Assembly: GCA_910587425.1 (NCBI GenBank)
Contig: CAJUKU010000014.1
Span: 1-55,821, forward strand
Origin: an uncultured Muribaculaceae bacterium
Lineage (GTDB): Bacteria; Bacteroidota; Bacteroidia; Bacteroidales; Muribaculaceae
Length of the DNA: 55,821 bases
Direction: 5' to 3'
Shown here: positions 26,663 through 36,390 of the stretch, piece after piece
Position numbering within the stretch: the first letter of the stretch is position 1
Layout of the letters: the number at the start of each line of letters is the position of its first letter
The notes under the pieces: model-generated
The model's input: the letters and a program-made list of their open reading frames with translations, nothing else
The model's database searches: none
What the model was told of the DNA's origin: nothing
Made by a program: the position numbers and the translations under genes

Positions 26663-28513
26663 ATGACAGAAGATACAAGCGTTAAGACGCTCGAAAAAGT
26701 TGTGGTGCGTTTCTCTGGCGACTCCGGCGACGGAATGCAGCTCGTGGGAAACATATTCACAAACGTATCAGCCGGGATAGGCAACCAGGTTTCCACATTC
26801 CCCGACTATCCTGCCGAGATACGCGCCCCGCAGGGCTCACTCGGAGGCGTTTCAGGTTTCCAGGTCAGCGTGGGCACTAATGTCCACACACCCGGCGACG
26901 CATGCGACGTTCTTGTCGCGATGAACCCCGCCGCACTCAAACAGAACTGCCGCTACGTGAAAGATGGCGGAGTGATAATTGTCGATATCGACTCCTTCAA
27001 GGAAGCCGACCTGCGCAAGGCGCTTTTCGCTACCGACGACCCATTCACCGAGCTTGGCATCCGCGCCCAGGTGCTCGAAGTGCCTGTGACCGCGCTCACC
27101 AAGGAAGCGCTTGCCGACAGCGGTCTCGACAACAAGTCAGTGCTTAAATGTCGCAATATTTTCTGCCTCGGACTCGTCTGCTGGCTCTTTGACCGCCCGC
27201 TTGAGAGCGCCCTGCACTTCCTCCGCAAGAAATTCGCGAAAAAGCCCGCTATCTACGAGGCTAACGCTAAAGTGATCAATGCCGGCTATAACTACGGTCA
27301 TAATATCCATGCCTCCGTCTCAACCTACCGCATAGAGTCGGAACCGGCACGTCCGGGCGTCTACACCGATATCAACGGCAACACCGCCACAGCCTGGGGT
27401 CTCATCATGGCTTCGGAGAAGAGCGGACGCCCCCTGTTCCTGGGGAGCTACCCCATCACTCCTGCCACCGACATACTGCATGAGCTTGCAAAGCGTAAGG
27501 ATGTCGGCGTGAAAGCGGTGCAGATGGAGGATGAGATCGCCGGAGTATGTTCGGCTATCGGCGCATCGTTCGCAGGCAACCTTGCCGTGACATCAACTTC
27601 CGGTCCCGGACTCGCACTGAAAAGCGAGGGCATAGGTCTCGCCGTAATCGCTGAGCTGCCGCTGGTGGTGATCGACGTGCAGCGTGGCGGACCATCGACC
27701 GGTCTCCCCACAAAGACCGAGCAGACCGACCTCATGCAGGCGCTCTACGGACGCAACGGCGAGAGTCCTGTCGCTGTAGTGGCACCCGCCACACCCACCG
27801 ACTGTTTCACCATGGCGTTCGAAGCTTCACGCATAGCCATAGAGCACATGACACCGGTAATACTCCTCACCGACGCATTCATCGGCAACGGATCATCGGC
27901 ATGGCGTATTCCCGACTCCGACGAGTACCCGGAGATCCGTCCGCCCTACATCACCCCCGAGCATGCCGCCGAGATCAGCTGGCGCCCATACACACGCCGC
28001 GAGGACAACAAGGTGCGCTACTGGGCGATACCCGGAACCCCCGGACTGACACACCGCCTCGGAGGTCTTGAAAAAGATTTTACCACAGGTGCCATATCGA
28101 CCGATCCTGTAAACCATGAGAAGATGGTCTACACACGCCGCGAGAAGATCGCCCGCATAGCCGACGACATCCCCGGACTTGAGATCATCGGTTCAGGTGA
28201 TGCCGACACCCTCCTGCTCGGATGGGGCGGCACATACGGACATCTCCGCACCGCCGCACACGAGCTTTGCTGCGAGGGTGTGAAAGTGGATTTCACACAT
28301 TTCCGCTACATCAACCCTCTCCCCGCGAATACCGCCGAAGTGCTCCGCCGATACAAGAGAGTTATCGTTGCCGAGCTCAATACCGGTCAGTTTGCCGATT
28401 ATCTCCAAGCTCAATTCCCCGACGTCGACATCCGCCGCATAAACAAAGTGCAAGGTCAGCCATTCATGGTGCGCGAGGTGGTGGATGGTGTCAAAGCTAT
28501 CATCAACAAGTAA
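26663..28513 (+). CDS. korA: 2-oxoglutarate:ferredoxin oxidoreductase, fused gamma-alpha subunit
   Basis: This 616-aa subunit fuses the gamma domain (about 1-200, starting VVRFSGDSGDGMQLVGNIF) to the alpha pyrimidine-binding domain (about 230-616, with GSYPITPATDILHELA and TSTSGPGLALKSEGIGLA). With korB it interconverts 2-oxoglutarate and succinyl-CoA plus CO2 using ferredoxin. The SYPITPATDI and QRGGPSTGLPTKTEQ blocks match KorA-type 2-oxoacid enzymes. No delta (ferredoxin-like) subunit is nearby, which is normal for this two-gene form. korB follows after 12 bp. The 2-oxoglutarate specificity is inferred from the family. Confidence 0.9.
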   Translation: MTEDTSVKTLEKVVVRFSGDSGDGMQLVGNIFTNVSAGIGNQVSTFPDYPAEIRAPQGSLGGVSGFQVSVGTNVHTPGDACDVLVAMNPAALKQNCRYVKDGGVIIVDIDSFKEADLRKALFATDDPFTELGIRAQVLEVPVTALTKEALADSGLDNKSVLKCRNIFCLGLVCWLFDRPLESALHFLRKKFAKKPAIYEANAKVINAGYNYGHNIHASVSTYRIESEPARPGVYTDINGNTATAWGLIMASEKSGRPLFLGSYPITPATDILHELAKRKDVGVKAVQMEDEIAGVCSAIGASFAGNLAVTSTSGPGLALKSEGIGLAVIAELPLVVIDVQRGGPSTGLPTKTEQTDLMQALYGRNGESPVAVVAPATPTDCFTMAFEASRIAIEHMTPVILLTDAFIGNGSSAWRIPDSDEYPEIRPPYITPEHAAEISWRPYTRREDNKVRYWAIPGTPGLTHRLGGLEKDFTTGAISTDPVNHEKMVYTRREKIARIADDIPGLEIIGSGDADTLLLGWGGTYGHLRTAAHELCCEGVKVDFTHFRYINPLPANTAEVLRRYKRVIVAELNTGQFADYLQAQFPDVDIRRINKVQGQPFMVREVVDGVKAIINK

Positions 28514-28525
28514 CAGTCACTTACC

Positions 28526-29545
28526 ATGGAACAGAATAACAACGCCTACACAGCAGCCGATTACAAGAGCGACCAGCCCGTGCGCTGGTGTCCCGGCTGC
28601 GGCGACCATGCCATACTCAACTCACTCCACAAAGCCATGGCTACCGTAGGGGTGCCCCCGCATCTGACAGCCGTTATCTCAGGTATCGGATGCTCATCGC
28701 GCCTCCCCTACTACATGAACACCTACGGCTTCCACACTATCCACGGACGTGCTGCAGCTATCGCTACCGGCTTCAAGGTGGCAAACCCGCAGATGACCGT
28801 ATGGCAGATATCAGGCGATGGCGACGGTCTCGCCATCGGCGGCAACCATTTCATCCACGCCGTGCGACGCAACATCGACATAAACATGATGCTGCTCAAC
28901 AACAAGATCTACGGTCTGACCAAAGGACAGTATTCGCCCACATCCGCACGCGGCTTCGTGAGTAAATCATCTCCTTACGGCACTGTCGAGGATCCTTTCA
29001 TTCCTGCTGAGCTCGTGTTCGGCGCGCGCGGCAACTTCTTCGCCCGCACCATCGACGTCGAGCTTCAGATCTCACAGGAGGTTCTCGTTGCAGCCGCACG
29101 CCACAAGGGAGCTTCAGTAGTTGAGATCCTGCAGAACTGCGTGATCTACAACAACGGTATCCACAACTTCATAACCGACCGCGAACATCGTGCCGAGCGC
29201 ACCATCCACCTCGTGCATGGCGAGAAAATGCTGTTCGGCAAGGATAAGGAGCGTGGACTCGTCCGCGACGGCTTCCTGCTCAAGGCAGTGGAGATCGGAA
29301 AGGACGGGTATACCATCGATGATGTGCTCGTGCATGACGCTCGCACACCCAGCAACTTCCTGCACCAGCAGCTTGCCATGATGGACGGCACGGATCTCCC
29401 GCTCGCCATCGGCGTGATACGCGATGTGGATTCACTGACCTACAACGATGAGGTTGAGCGTCAGGTTGCCGAGGTGAAATCATCGAAAGGCTTTGACTCA
29501 CTGCGCGAGATGATCCTCGCCGGCGAGACCTGGGAAGTAAAGTGA
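28526..29545 (+). CDS. korB: 2-oxoglutarate:ferredoxin oxidoreductase beta subunit
   Basis: This 339-aa subunit binds thiamine diphosphate and an iron-sulfur cluster. RWCPGCGDHAILN carries cysteines C22 and C25; another conserved cysteine lies in SGIGCSSRLPYY. The thiamine motif begins at GDGDGLAIGGNH near residue 98 and ends at NNKIYGLTKGQ. It pairs with korA and completes the enzyme. The unit is followed by an OmpA lipoprotein gene after 59 bp with no evident promoter between, so transcription may continue to the terminator at 30509. Confidence 0.93.
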   Translation: MEQNNNAYTAADYKSDQPVRWCPGCGDHAILNSLHKAMATVGVPPHLTAVISGIGCSSRLPYYMNTYGFHTIHGRAAAIATGFKVANPQMTVWQISGDGDGLAIGGNHFIHAVRRNIDINMMLLNNKIYGLTKGQYSPTSARGFVSKSSPYGTVEDPFIPAELVFGARGNFFARTIDVELQISQEVLVAAARHKGASVVEILQNCVIYNNGIHNFITDREHRAERTIHLVHGEKMLFGKDKERGLVRDGFLLKAVEIGKDGYTIDDVLVHDARTPSNFLHQQLAMMDGTDLPLAIGVIRDVDSLTYNDEVERQVAEVKSSKGFDSLREMILAGETWEVK

Positions 29546-29604
29546 TCTGAAAACCATTCGCATTCCCCGATTGTTTCAACTAAACACACCCAAAACAGAC
29601 AATT

Positions 29605-30483
29605 ATGAGAATCCGCAACATCATCCTGCCGCTTGCGGCTGTCCTGGTGGTGACCACCGGTTGCACCAGCAACAAGAAATATGCGGCGCTGCAGGGACGT
29701 TACGACGACCTCACGCGCGAGTATAACGAGACAAAGGTCGAGCTTGCCAAATCGCAGGCTAACGCATCGAGTCTCGAGCAGCTTCTCGCCGAGGCACGCC
29801 GCAATAACGACGACCTCAAGCGCAACTACGAGTCGATCCAGGGATCGCTCAACCAGAGCCTGCTGCAGAACCAGCAGGGAAGCATCAACATCTCCAAGCT
29901 CGTCGACGAGATCAATGCTTCCAACCAGTACATCAAGCAGCTCGTGCAGGCTAAGTCGAAGAGCGACTCACTCAACATGGTGCTCACCAACAACCTCACC
30001 CGCTCGCTCTCTCGCGATGAGCTCAAGGAGGTCGACGTCAAGGTGCTGAAGGGAGTTGTCTACATCTCTCTAGCCGACAACATGCTCTTCAAGTCCGGAA
30101 GCTACGAGGTCAACTCGCGCGCCATGGAGACACTCAGCAAGATCGCCAAGATCATCAAGGATTACGGCGACTACGACGTGCTCGTGGAAGGCAATACCGA
30201 CGATGTGCCCATCTCGCGCACAAACATCCGCAACAACTGGGATCTATCGACGCTCCGTGCATCATCGATCGTACAAGTGCTCCAGAACGATTTCGGCGTG
30301 AACGCATCGCGCCTAACCGCTGCCGGACGTGGCGAGTATAACCCCATCGCCGACAACACCACCGAACTCGGACGTCAGCGCAACCGCCGCACCGAGATTA
30401 TCGTCACCCCGAAACTCGACCAGTTCCTCGACCTGATCGACAAGGCACCCGACACTGACGACTCTGCCGCATCCGGAATCTGA
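29605..30483 (+). CDS. OmpA-family lipoprotein with coiled coil
   Basis: This 292-aa lipoprotein has a signal ending in the lipobox VTTGC (Cys20). A long heptad-rich region (about 27-140, with LQGRYDDLTREYNETKVEL) predicts a coiled coil reaching from the outer membrane. The C-terminal OmpA domain (about 165-280) includes LVEGNTDDVPIS, NWDLSTLRASSIVQVL and AAGRGEYNP, the peptidoglycan-binding signatures. It probably anchors the outer membrane to the wall. The strong terminator 26 bp downstream closes the unit. Confidence 0.87.
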   Translation: MRIRNIILPLAAVLVVTTGCTSNKKYAALQGRYDDLTREYNETKVELAKSQANASSLEQLLAEARRNNDDLKRNYESIQGSLNQSLLQNQQGSINISKLVDEINASNQYIKQLVQAKSKSDSLNMVLTNNLTRSLSRDELKEVDVKVLKGVVYISLADNMLFKSGSYEVNSRAMETLSKIAKIIKDYGDYDVLVEGNTDDVPISRTNIRNNWDLSTLRASSIVQVLQNDFGVNASRLTAAGRGEYNPIADNTTELGRQRNRRTEIIVTPKLDQFLDLIDKAPDTDDSAASGI

Positions 30484-30508
30484 TCCGCCAACGGCGACAT
30501 CATAACCT

Positions 30509-30550
30509 GCAGGGGTTGTGCTGAATCAGGCACAACCCCTGCTGCTTTTA
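30509..30550 (+). terminator. Intrinsic terminator after the OmpA lipoprotein gene
   Basis: A perfect 13-bp stem GCAGGGGTTGTGC with an 8-nt loop is followed by TGCTTTTAT. It ends the korAB-OmpA region. Confidence 0.88.
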
Positions 30551-30635
30551 TCAATCATACCGCGCCGCGTTCAGAAAGCTGCTCTACTTAACATCCATTC
30601 AGACACACCGGCTATGATTTTTCAGCCAAAAGGTG

Positions 30636-30643
30636 TAACTTTG
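30636..30643 (+). promoter_or_regulatory. -7 element TAACTTTG abutting the M28 peptidase gene
   Basis: A consensus -7 element ends 5 nt before the ATG at 30649, so the transcript would have a leader of a few bases at most. It would drive the peptidase-dapB-lepB-WbqC operon. No TTTG is present 20 bp upstream. Confidence 0.55.
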
Positions 30644-30648
30644 CAATC

Positions 30649-31680
30649 ATGAAGCGAATGATCTCTTTTCTCGCCGCGGCGACACTGATCGCGGCTGTAT
30701 CGACAGCCCAGGAAATGGGCTACAGATTCAAGAACGATGAAGCCAAGGAGCGCGGATACAACTCCATAAACCGCGCCACAGCCGAGGCGCATATAGGATT
30801 CCTTGCATCCGACGAACTGCAGGGACGTGAGGCTGGATACCCCTCCGGACAGGTTGCCGCGGCATATATCGAGGCTAATCTCCGCGCCATGGGACTCGAA
30901 GCGTGGGACGGCAAGAGCTACCGGCAACCGTTCGACGCCTACCGCGCGGAGCGACAGAAGCGGGCGCGCTACACCGTGCACCCCGACTCGATAGAGAAAC
31001 TGCGCACACAGGTGCACCAGCGGCTGAAGCTCACCAATGTCATGGCACGTATCGAAGGACGCAATCCTGACGAGGTTGTGATCATCGGCGCCCACTTCGA
31101 CCATCTCGGCGTAGATCCGCTTCTGGAAGGGGATCAGATATATAACGGCGCTGACGACAATGCCTCGGGCGTAGCCGCCGCGCTGCAGATAGCCCGCGCT
31201 TTCGCCGAGAGCGGGGTGAAACCGGAGCGCACCATAATATTCGCATTCTGGGACGGCGAGGAGAAAGGTCTGCTCGGCTCCGAGCATTTCATGCTCAACT
31301 GGAGCGATCCGTCAAAAATCAAGGGTTACCTGAACTTCGACATGATCGGACGCAACAACAATGAGGAGAATCCGGAACATGTGGTCTATTTCTATACCGA
31401 GGCACACCCTGCGTTCGAGCAGTGGCTGCGTGACGATATCGCCGCACGCAAACTGCGGCTCAAACCCGATTACCACGCCTGGGACCGTCCTATCGGCGGC
31501 GGCGACAACGGATCGTTCGCACTGCGCGACGTGCCTGTGATCTGGTACCATACCGACGGTCATCCCGACTACCACATGCCCTCCGATCACGCCGACCGTA
31601 TCAACTGGGAGAAAACCGTAGACATAACGCGTGCGGCTTATCTCAATCTATGGAATCTCGCTAACGAAAAAACTTACTGA
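30649..31680 (+). CDS. M28 family zinc aminopeptidase, exported
   Basis: This is a 343-aa protein with a signal peptide (MISFLAAATLIAAVSTAQ). Zinc and catalytic residues of M28 peptidases are in order: GAHFDHLG near 147, GADDNASGVAA, DGEEKGLLGSEHF, NFDMIGR and YHTDGHPDYHMPSD. A PA-type insert is not evident, so it is a compact form. It probably trims peptides in the periplasm or outside. It is directly followed by dapB with no gap, so it heads a four-gene operon. The exact specificity is unknown. Confidence 0.88.
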   Translation: MKRMISFLAAATLIAAVSTAQEMGYRFKNDEAKERGYNSINRATAEAHIGFLASDELQGREAGYPSGQVAAAYIEANLRAMGLEAWDGKSYRQPFDAYRAERQKRARYTVHPDSIEKLRTQVHQRLKLTNVMARIEGRNPDEVVIIGAHFDHLGVDPLLEGDQIYNGADDNASGVAAALQIARAFAESGVKPERTIIFAFWDGEEKGLLGSEHFMLNWSDPSKIKGYLNFDMIGRNNNEENPEHVVYFYTEAHPAFEQWLRDDIAARKLRLKPDYHAWDRPIGGGDNGSFALRDVPVIWYHTDGHPDYHMPSDHADRINWEKTVDITRAAYLNLWNLANEKTY

Positions 31681-32436
31681 ATGAAACTTGCAATAATAGG
31701 CTACGGAAAAATGGGGCACGCCATAGAGCGCATCGCCCGCGAGCGTGGTCATGAGATAGTGGCGATCATCGACGCCGACAACATCATCGACATCAACACA
31801 CCGGAATTCCGGTCGGCTGACGTCGCCATAGAGTTCACCACACCCAAGACAGCGCCGGAAAACATCATCCGTGCATTCTCACAGGGTGTACCCGTGGTGT
31901 GCGGCACCACCGGATGGACACGTCGCCTCCCCGACATGGAGATGATGTGCGACCGCGGACAGGGCACACTGCTGTGGTCGTCGAACTTCAGCCTTGGAGT
32001 GAACATATTCTTCGCCGTCAACCGCTGCCTCGCATCGCTGATGCAAGGCTTCCCTCAATATACCCCTGAGATGAAGGAGGTGCACCACATCCACAAGCTC
32101 GATCACCCGAGCGGCACCGCAATAACCCTCGCAGAAGGGATTGAGGCTAAGTGCCGGCGCATCGCCGCATGGACAGAAGAGGAGGCGGAGGCAGCACCCG
32201 ACCGAATGCTCATACGCCACGAGCGCGAGGGGGAAGTGCCCGGCACACACACCATCACCTGGGACTCTCCTGTCGATACCATCACCATCGAACACCGCGC
32301 CAAGTCGCGCGAGGGCTTTGCGCTGGGCGCCGTTGTCGCAGCCGAGTGGCTGAAGGGACGCCGAGGCTTCCAAACCATGGACAAGATGATGAACTCACTT
32401 GTGGCTGACGCTGCAATTCTCGATCTCCTGCGATGA
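31681..32436 (+). CDS. dapB: 4-hydroxy-tetrahydrodipicolinate reductase
   Basis: This 251-aa enzyme of lysine and diaminopimelate synthesis has a nucleotide motif at IIGYGKMGHAIE (4-15), the GTTGW segment, and the catalytic block VHHIHKLDHPSGTA near 134 with its His pair and Lys. The Bacteroidota form is a little shorter than E. coli DapB. It begins right after the peptidase stop codon and its TGA overlaps the ATG of lepB, so all are translated together. Confidence 0.93.
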   Translation: MKLAIIGYGKMGHAIERIARERGHEIVAIIDADNIIDINTPEFRSADVAIEFTTPKTAPENIIRAFSQGVPVVCGTTGWTRRLPDMEMMCDRGQGTLLWSSNFSLGVNIFFAVNRCLASLMQGFPQYTPEMKEVHHIHKLDHPSGTAITLAEGIEAKCRRIAAWTEEEAEAAPDRMLIRHEREGEVPGTHTITWDSPVDTITIEHRAKSREGFALGAVVAAEWLKGRRGFQTMDKMMNSLVADAAILDLLR

Positions 32437-33917
32437 CACAGAACGACTCCAACACCACAAATACAGGCGCCGCACAGGGAACGACGAAACTCTCAGCCGC
32501 CGACGATTTCCGTCGCCGTCTCAGCGAGGTTCGCCCCACACGCTGGGTGCGCTTCGCGATAGTATCTGTCATATACCTCGCCTGGGTAGCCTGGATGGGC
32601 AACTGGTGGCTTACGCTCGTCCTCATACTGCTGTTCGACATCTACATCACCGGATATATCCCGTTCACATGGTGGAAGAAGAGCAAAAGCTCCGTCACGC
32701 GAACAGTCATGGGGTGGGTCGACGCTATCGTGTACGCCCTGATCCTTGTCTACTTTGTATTCGCTTTCGTCGGGCAGAACTACCAGATACCCTCATCATC
32801 GCTTGAGAAATCGCTGCTCGTCGGCGATTACCTTGTGGTTGACAAGATGGCTTACGGACCGCGCGTTCCGCAGACTCCGCTCCATTTTCCGCTCGTTCAG
32901 AACACCTTGCCTATCATCAACACCAAAAGCTATATCGACACTCCGCAACTCAAATACCACCGCCTTAAAGGCTACAGCGAGATCAAGCGCGGCGACATTG
33001 TGGTGTTCAATTTCCCTGCGGGCGATACCGTTGCGGTAAAGGTACAGAACCCTGATTACTACACGCTGCTGAAGCTCTACGGACGTGATGCAGTGCAAGG
33101 AAATCCCGACAGTTTCGGCGATATAATATACCGCCCGGTAGACCGCCGCGAGAATTATGTGAAGCGCTGTGTCGGGCTTCCCGGAGAGACTATAGCCATC
33201 GACAAAGGGGTTATATCGATCGACGGCGTAGCGCAGCCGCAGCCTGCCGACGCGCAGTTCAACTACTATATACAGACACCACGGCAGTTGACTGATGCCG
33301 ACTGGGAACGTATCGGAGTATCGGTCGACGACCGCCATGAGATAGCCGTAACGGCAGCCGACAGCGTCAATGTTCGCGCCCTCGGGTTCACCATCAACCC
33401 TGACGGCACCGTACCACCGATCTACTTCACTCCTCTGACCGATGCGATGCGCAAAATTATAGCTGACGAGTTTCCCGGCTCACGCACGATGCAGCAGGTT
33501 GCCCCCGGCGGAGAGTTCCTCTTCCCCGACGGAGTGTCGGAGGGCTGGACACGCGCCGAGTACGGACCGCTATGGATCCCCGCGAAAGGAGCCACAATCG
33601 AACTTACGCCCGAGAACTGGGCTATCTACAACCGCGCGATACGCAACTACGAAGGTCACGCGGACGCATATATCGACAGCAACGGCACAGTCTACATCGA
33701 CGGCAAACCGGCAAAGGATTATACCTTCCAGATGGACTATTACTTCATGATGGGCGACAACCGCGACAACTCGCTCGACTCCCGATACTGGGGATTCGTG
33801 CCGGAGGATCACATTGTAGGGCGTCCGGTAATGGTACTTGTCTCGTTCGATAAGGACAAAGGTCTGTTTGACGGAAAGATACGCTGGAACCGGATATTCA
33901 AGAACGCCAATCCGTGA
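32433..33917 (+). CDS. lepB: Signal peptidase I
   Basis: This 494-aa membrane protease cleaves signal peptides. Three hydrophobic segments lie in the first 115 residues (the last includes VDAIVYALILVYFVFAFVG). The serine nucleophile is in IPSSSLEKSLLVGD around 117. The general-base lysine is in ENYVKRCVGLPGET near 244. The box MGDNRDNSLDSRYWGFVP follows near 445. Between the last two lies a large insert of about 150 residues, as usual in Bacteroidales LepB. The serine motif PSSSLEKS departs from the common PSGSMEPT, with Leu for Met. It overlaps dapB and the WbqC gene by 4 bp each. Confidence 0.9.
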   Translation: MTQNDSNTTNTGAAQGTTKLSAADDFRRRLSEVRPTRWVRFAIVSVIYLAWVAWMGNWWLTLVLILLFDIYITGYIPFTWWKKSKSSVTRTVMGWVDAIVYALILVYFVFAFVGQNYQIPSSSLEKSLLVGDYLVVDKMAYGPRVPQTPLHFPLVQNTLPIINTKSYIDTPQLKYHRLKGYSEIKRGDIVVFNFPAGDTVAVKVQNPDYYTLLKLYGRDAVQGNPDSFGDIIYRPVDRRENYVKRCVGLPGETIAIDKGVISIDGVAQPQPADAQFNYYIQTPRQLTDADWERIGVSVDDRHEIAVTAADSVNVRALGFTINPDGTVPPIYFTPLTDAMRKIIADEFPGSRTMQQVAPGGEFLFPDGVSEGWTRAEYGPLWIPAKGATIELTPENWAIYNRAIRNYEGHADAYIDSNGTVYIDGKPAKDYTFQMDYYFMMGDNRDNSLDSRYWGFVPEDHIVGRPVMVLVSFDKDKGLFDGKIRWNRIFKNANP

Positions 33918-34606
33918 ACATGGCTGCCGCATCACCACTACCGCTCCTTCCCGACACGCATATAATACTCCCACCACAGTTGCTGCCGCATTCTGCGGTA
34001 TATGCGCTTATTGCGGCGGTAGGGAGCGTCACGGTCGACTGCGCGATGCGGTTCGACAAACGCTTCAAGCAAGCCCACCGCTATACGATAGCCGATACGC
34101 GCGGACAGCTGCGCCTCACGCTGCCGATTTGCAAACCGCACGGCAGACCGGGGGCGCTATGGAGCGACGTCAGCATATCGGATCACGACGGATGGTGGAC
34201 GCTCCACCGTACGGCATGGGCATCGGCATACGGACGCACACCATATTACGAATTCTACGCCGATGACTTCGAGCCGCTTTTCGCACCGGTCAACGAGGGG
34301 GAGGTGGCTTTGCACGAATATATCCGCCTTGCCGATTCCACCGTTAGACGGCTTGCCATGATAACGACACCGGTACATTACCGCACGGATCCCGCTGAGC
34401 CTATCGCGCCCGATGCAATAGATCTCCGGCGCATAAGCGTGGAGATGCCCGCGCTGCCCTATTGGCAGGTGCGCGGCGAGACACTCGGCTTCATTCCTGA
34501 GCTGAGCGTCATAGATATGCTTTTCAATTTGGGTCCGGAAATGCTTCCGGCATTATTAGAGCGAGTTGAGCACTCGCAGCTCATCAAGCACCTCGAAGCG
34601 GGATAG
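33914..34606 (+). CDS. WbqC-like family protein
   Basis: This 230-aa protein is of the WbqC-like family, whose members occur in O-antigen loci and beside lepB in Bacteroidota. Recognised blocks are RFDKRFKQAHRYTIADTRG with LPICKPHG, then the segment from WSDVSISDHDGWW to PYYEFY. The start is GTG at 33914 in a GTGA overlap with lepB; an ATG two codons later (33920) is equally possible. Biochemical function is not established. Its 3' end overlaps the convergent gene at 34556-35083 by 51 bp. Confidence 0.8.
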   Translation: MNMAAASPLPLLPDTHIILPPQLLPHSAVYALIAAVGSVTVDCAMRFDKRFKQAHRYTIADTRGQLRLTLPICKPHGRPGALWSDVSISDHDGWWTLHRTAWASAYGRTPYYEFYADDFEPLFAPVNEGEVALHEYIRLADSTVRRLAMITTPVHYRTDPAEPIAPDAIDLRRISVEMPALPYWQVRGETLGFIPELSVIDMLFNLGPEMLPALLERVEHSQLIKHLEAG

Positions 34607-35083
34607 ATGCCGGCGGCGCTTTAGCGTTCCCGCAAACTCATGGGCGACGCTCTGCACCCCGCGGTGATTGAACACACGAAAAAGCTGTGTGTACGTGCGG
34701 TCGAACATCTCACGGCATTCATCCTCATCAAGCCCGCAAGCCGATGCCCCTTCCTGAGCGGCACGCTCTATGAGCACACGACGTACTTCAGGTGCCACCA
34801 TAGCCGAATCGAGAACCATACGCCGGCACATTGCATTTGAGATCATCATTGCCACCGACAGACCGAAATTCTGGTATAGCGTGCGCCACACCACAGAGGC
34901 GGAAATCTGCGGATTGCCTGAAAAATAGAAATCATCGGTAAGTTCCATCATCTCGCCGGCTGGAGCATCGACCGACACCGACGACAGCATCTTGTCACCG
35001 TTGAACACCAATAGTCCTATAGTCATTCCCGCAGCGCCGTAACATTTGTCGTCCTCATTGCGGTATTTCAGTTCATTTTCCAT
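34556..35083 (-). CDS. Conserved-looking protein, unknown function
   Basis: This is a 175-aa soluble protein I cannot name. The start at 35083 was chosen because upstream in-frame residues are low in similarity to a folded protein and the ATG follows an AT-rich stretch. The body mixes a beta-type N-terminal half (MTIGLLVFNGDKMLSSVSVD) with helices later. It has normal codon use for the window. Its coding end overlaps the end of the WbqC gene on the other strand by 51 bp. No signal peptide or membrane segment is seen. Confidence 0.65.
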   Translation of the reverse strand: MENELKYRNEDDKCYGAAGMTIGLLVFNGDKMLSSVSVDAPAGEMMELTDDFYFSGNPQISASVVWRTLYQNFGLSVAMMISNAMCRRMVLDSAMVAPEVRRVLIERAAQEGASACGLDEDECREMFDRTYTQLFRVFNHRGVQSVAHEFAGTLKRRRHLSRFEVLDELRVLNSL

Positions 35084-35136
35084 TTCGGTTATATTATACT
35101 TGTATAACAATAATGGGTTCCGGGAGTTTAGTCGGG

Positions 35137-36177
35137 TTACCGTTTGATAAGGAACACCTGCGTTGGGAAATGGTCGGAGTAGCCGCCGAGAAAACGTCCG
35201 CCGGCATAAGTGCGCCACGGCAGACCACGGTATTTCTCCTCCGTCTGTTTCAGGAACTCTATATCCATTATTTCGGCACCTACGTAACGCAGCCCTGAAT
35301 CACCATCCTCAAGCAGAGTGCCGCTCAGAAGTATCTGGTCAAACAGATTCCATGCACCGCGAAATGTCAGTGTTCCTTTACCGTTTTCAAGTATTCTCCA
35401 CCAGGGGTTATAGAAACCGGCACCGCACTTCACCTCTTTCTCATCGGCACGCGCTCCGACAACCTCAGCTACCGACCGGTTCTGAGGATCATCGTTAAGA
35501 TCGCCCATTATGATTATACCCTGCCGGGGATTCAACGCGAGCAGCGAGTCCGCAATATGACGCGTGAGCAAGGCTGCAGCTACACGCATAGGCTCCGATT
35601 CCTCCTGTCCGCCAAGGCGCGAGGGCCAATGGTTGATGATTACACTTAGTGAATCACCGTCAAGAAGACCGGTCACGCACATCTGGTCGCGCGTGAGGAA
35701 ATCAGGATTGTCTGTCAATACGAGCCTATGATTCCGCACGCTCAGCACCTCATACTGCTCAGGGTCGTAGAGCAGAGCTACATCTATACCACGCAGATCA
35801 GGCGAATCATGGTGCACAAATTGTAATCTGCGGTTGCGGAGCGGAGCCGCATCGACAAGATCCTGCACGACTGAGGCGTTCTCTACCTCCGCGATACCCA
35901 CGATCGCCGGACCACCCGGTGTCGCATCCGTAACCATGTTGGCGATTGCATTCGCCAGATTATTGACCTTTATATTATACTTTTCGGAATCCCACTGACG
36001 CTTACCGGCAGGGGAAAATTCCAGATCCCATCTGCCGTTTGAGTTGATGGTGTCAAAAAGGTTTTCCAGATTGTAGAATGCCACGCCGTACGTCTTTCGA
36101 CACCGGCTGATACTATCTTCCGCAGTGGCACTCAGAGCAATAATTGCCGCTGCAAGCAACAGGTATATTTTTTTCAT
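35137..36177 (-). CDS. Exported endonuclease/exonuclease/phosphatase family protein
   Basis: This 346-aa protein has a signal peptide (KKIYLLLAAAIIALSATAED) followed by the DNase I-like fold. YGVAFYNLENLFDT starts the domain, GIAEVEN carries the metal-binding Glu, INHWPSRLGG the catalytic His, MGDLNDDP the Asp/Asn pair, and YSDHFP the final Asp-His. All active residues are present. It is likely a secreted or periplasmic nuclease, but sphingomyelinase-like or phosphatase activity in this fold cannot be excluded. The start at 36177 is set by the signal peptide; a longer frame begins at 36225. Confidence 0.85.
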   Translation of the reverse strand: MKKIYLLLAAAIIALSATAEDSISRCRKTYGVAFYNLENLFDTINSNGRWDLEFSPAGKRQWDSEKYNIKVNNLANAIANMVTDATPGGPAIVGIAEVENASVVQDLVDAAPLRNRRLQFVHHDSPDLRGIDVALLYDPEQYEVLSVRNHRLVLTDNPDFLTRDQMCVTGLLDGDSLSVIINHWPSRLGGQEESEPMRVAAALLTRHIADSLLALNPRQGIIIMGDLNDDPQNRSVAEVVGARADEKEVKCGAGFYNPWWRILENGKGTLTFRGAWNLFDQILLSGTLLEDGDSGLRYVGAEIMDIEFLKQTEEKYRGLPWRTYAGGRFLGGYSDHFPTQVFLIKR

Positions 36178-36251
36178 CGTCTGCAAAACTCTCCGCGGCT
36201 CGGGCTGACGGCTAAATTGCCGCACCTTCCACCTACCGCGGAATCATAATG

Positions 36252-36259
36252 CAAACTTA
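36252..36259 (-). promoter_or_regulatory. -7 element for the exported nuclease gene
   Basis: On the minus strand the sequence reads TAAGTTTG, matching the -7 consensus about 75 bp before the start codon. A -33 TTTG at the right spacing is not present. Confidence 0.45.
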
Positions 36260-36390
36260 GCAAAAATTTACCGCATCCCCGCATCCTCCCTCCACAAATT
36301 TATCCAATCCGTCAGAAGCCCTGCTTAAAGAAAAAATCGCCTCGAACAAAATTAGGCGCACAAAAGTTCCTATATATGTAGACTTATTCA

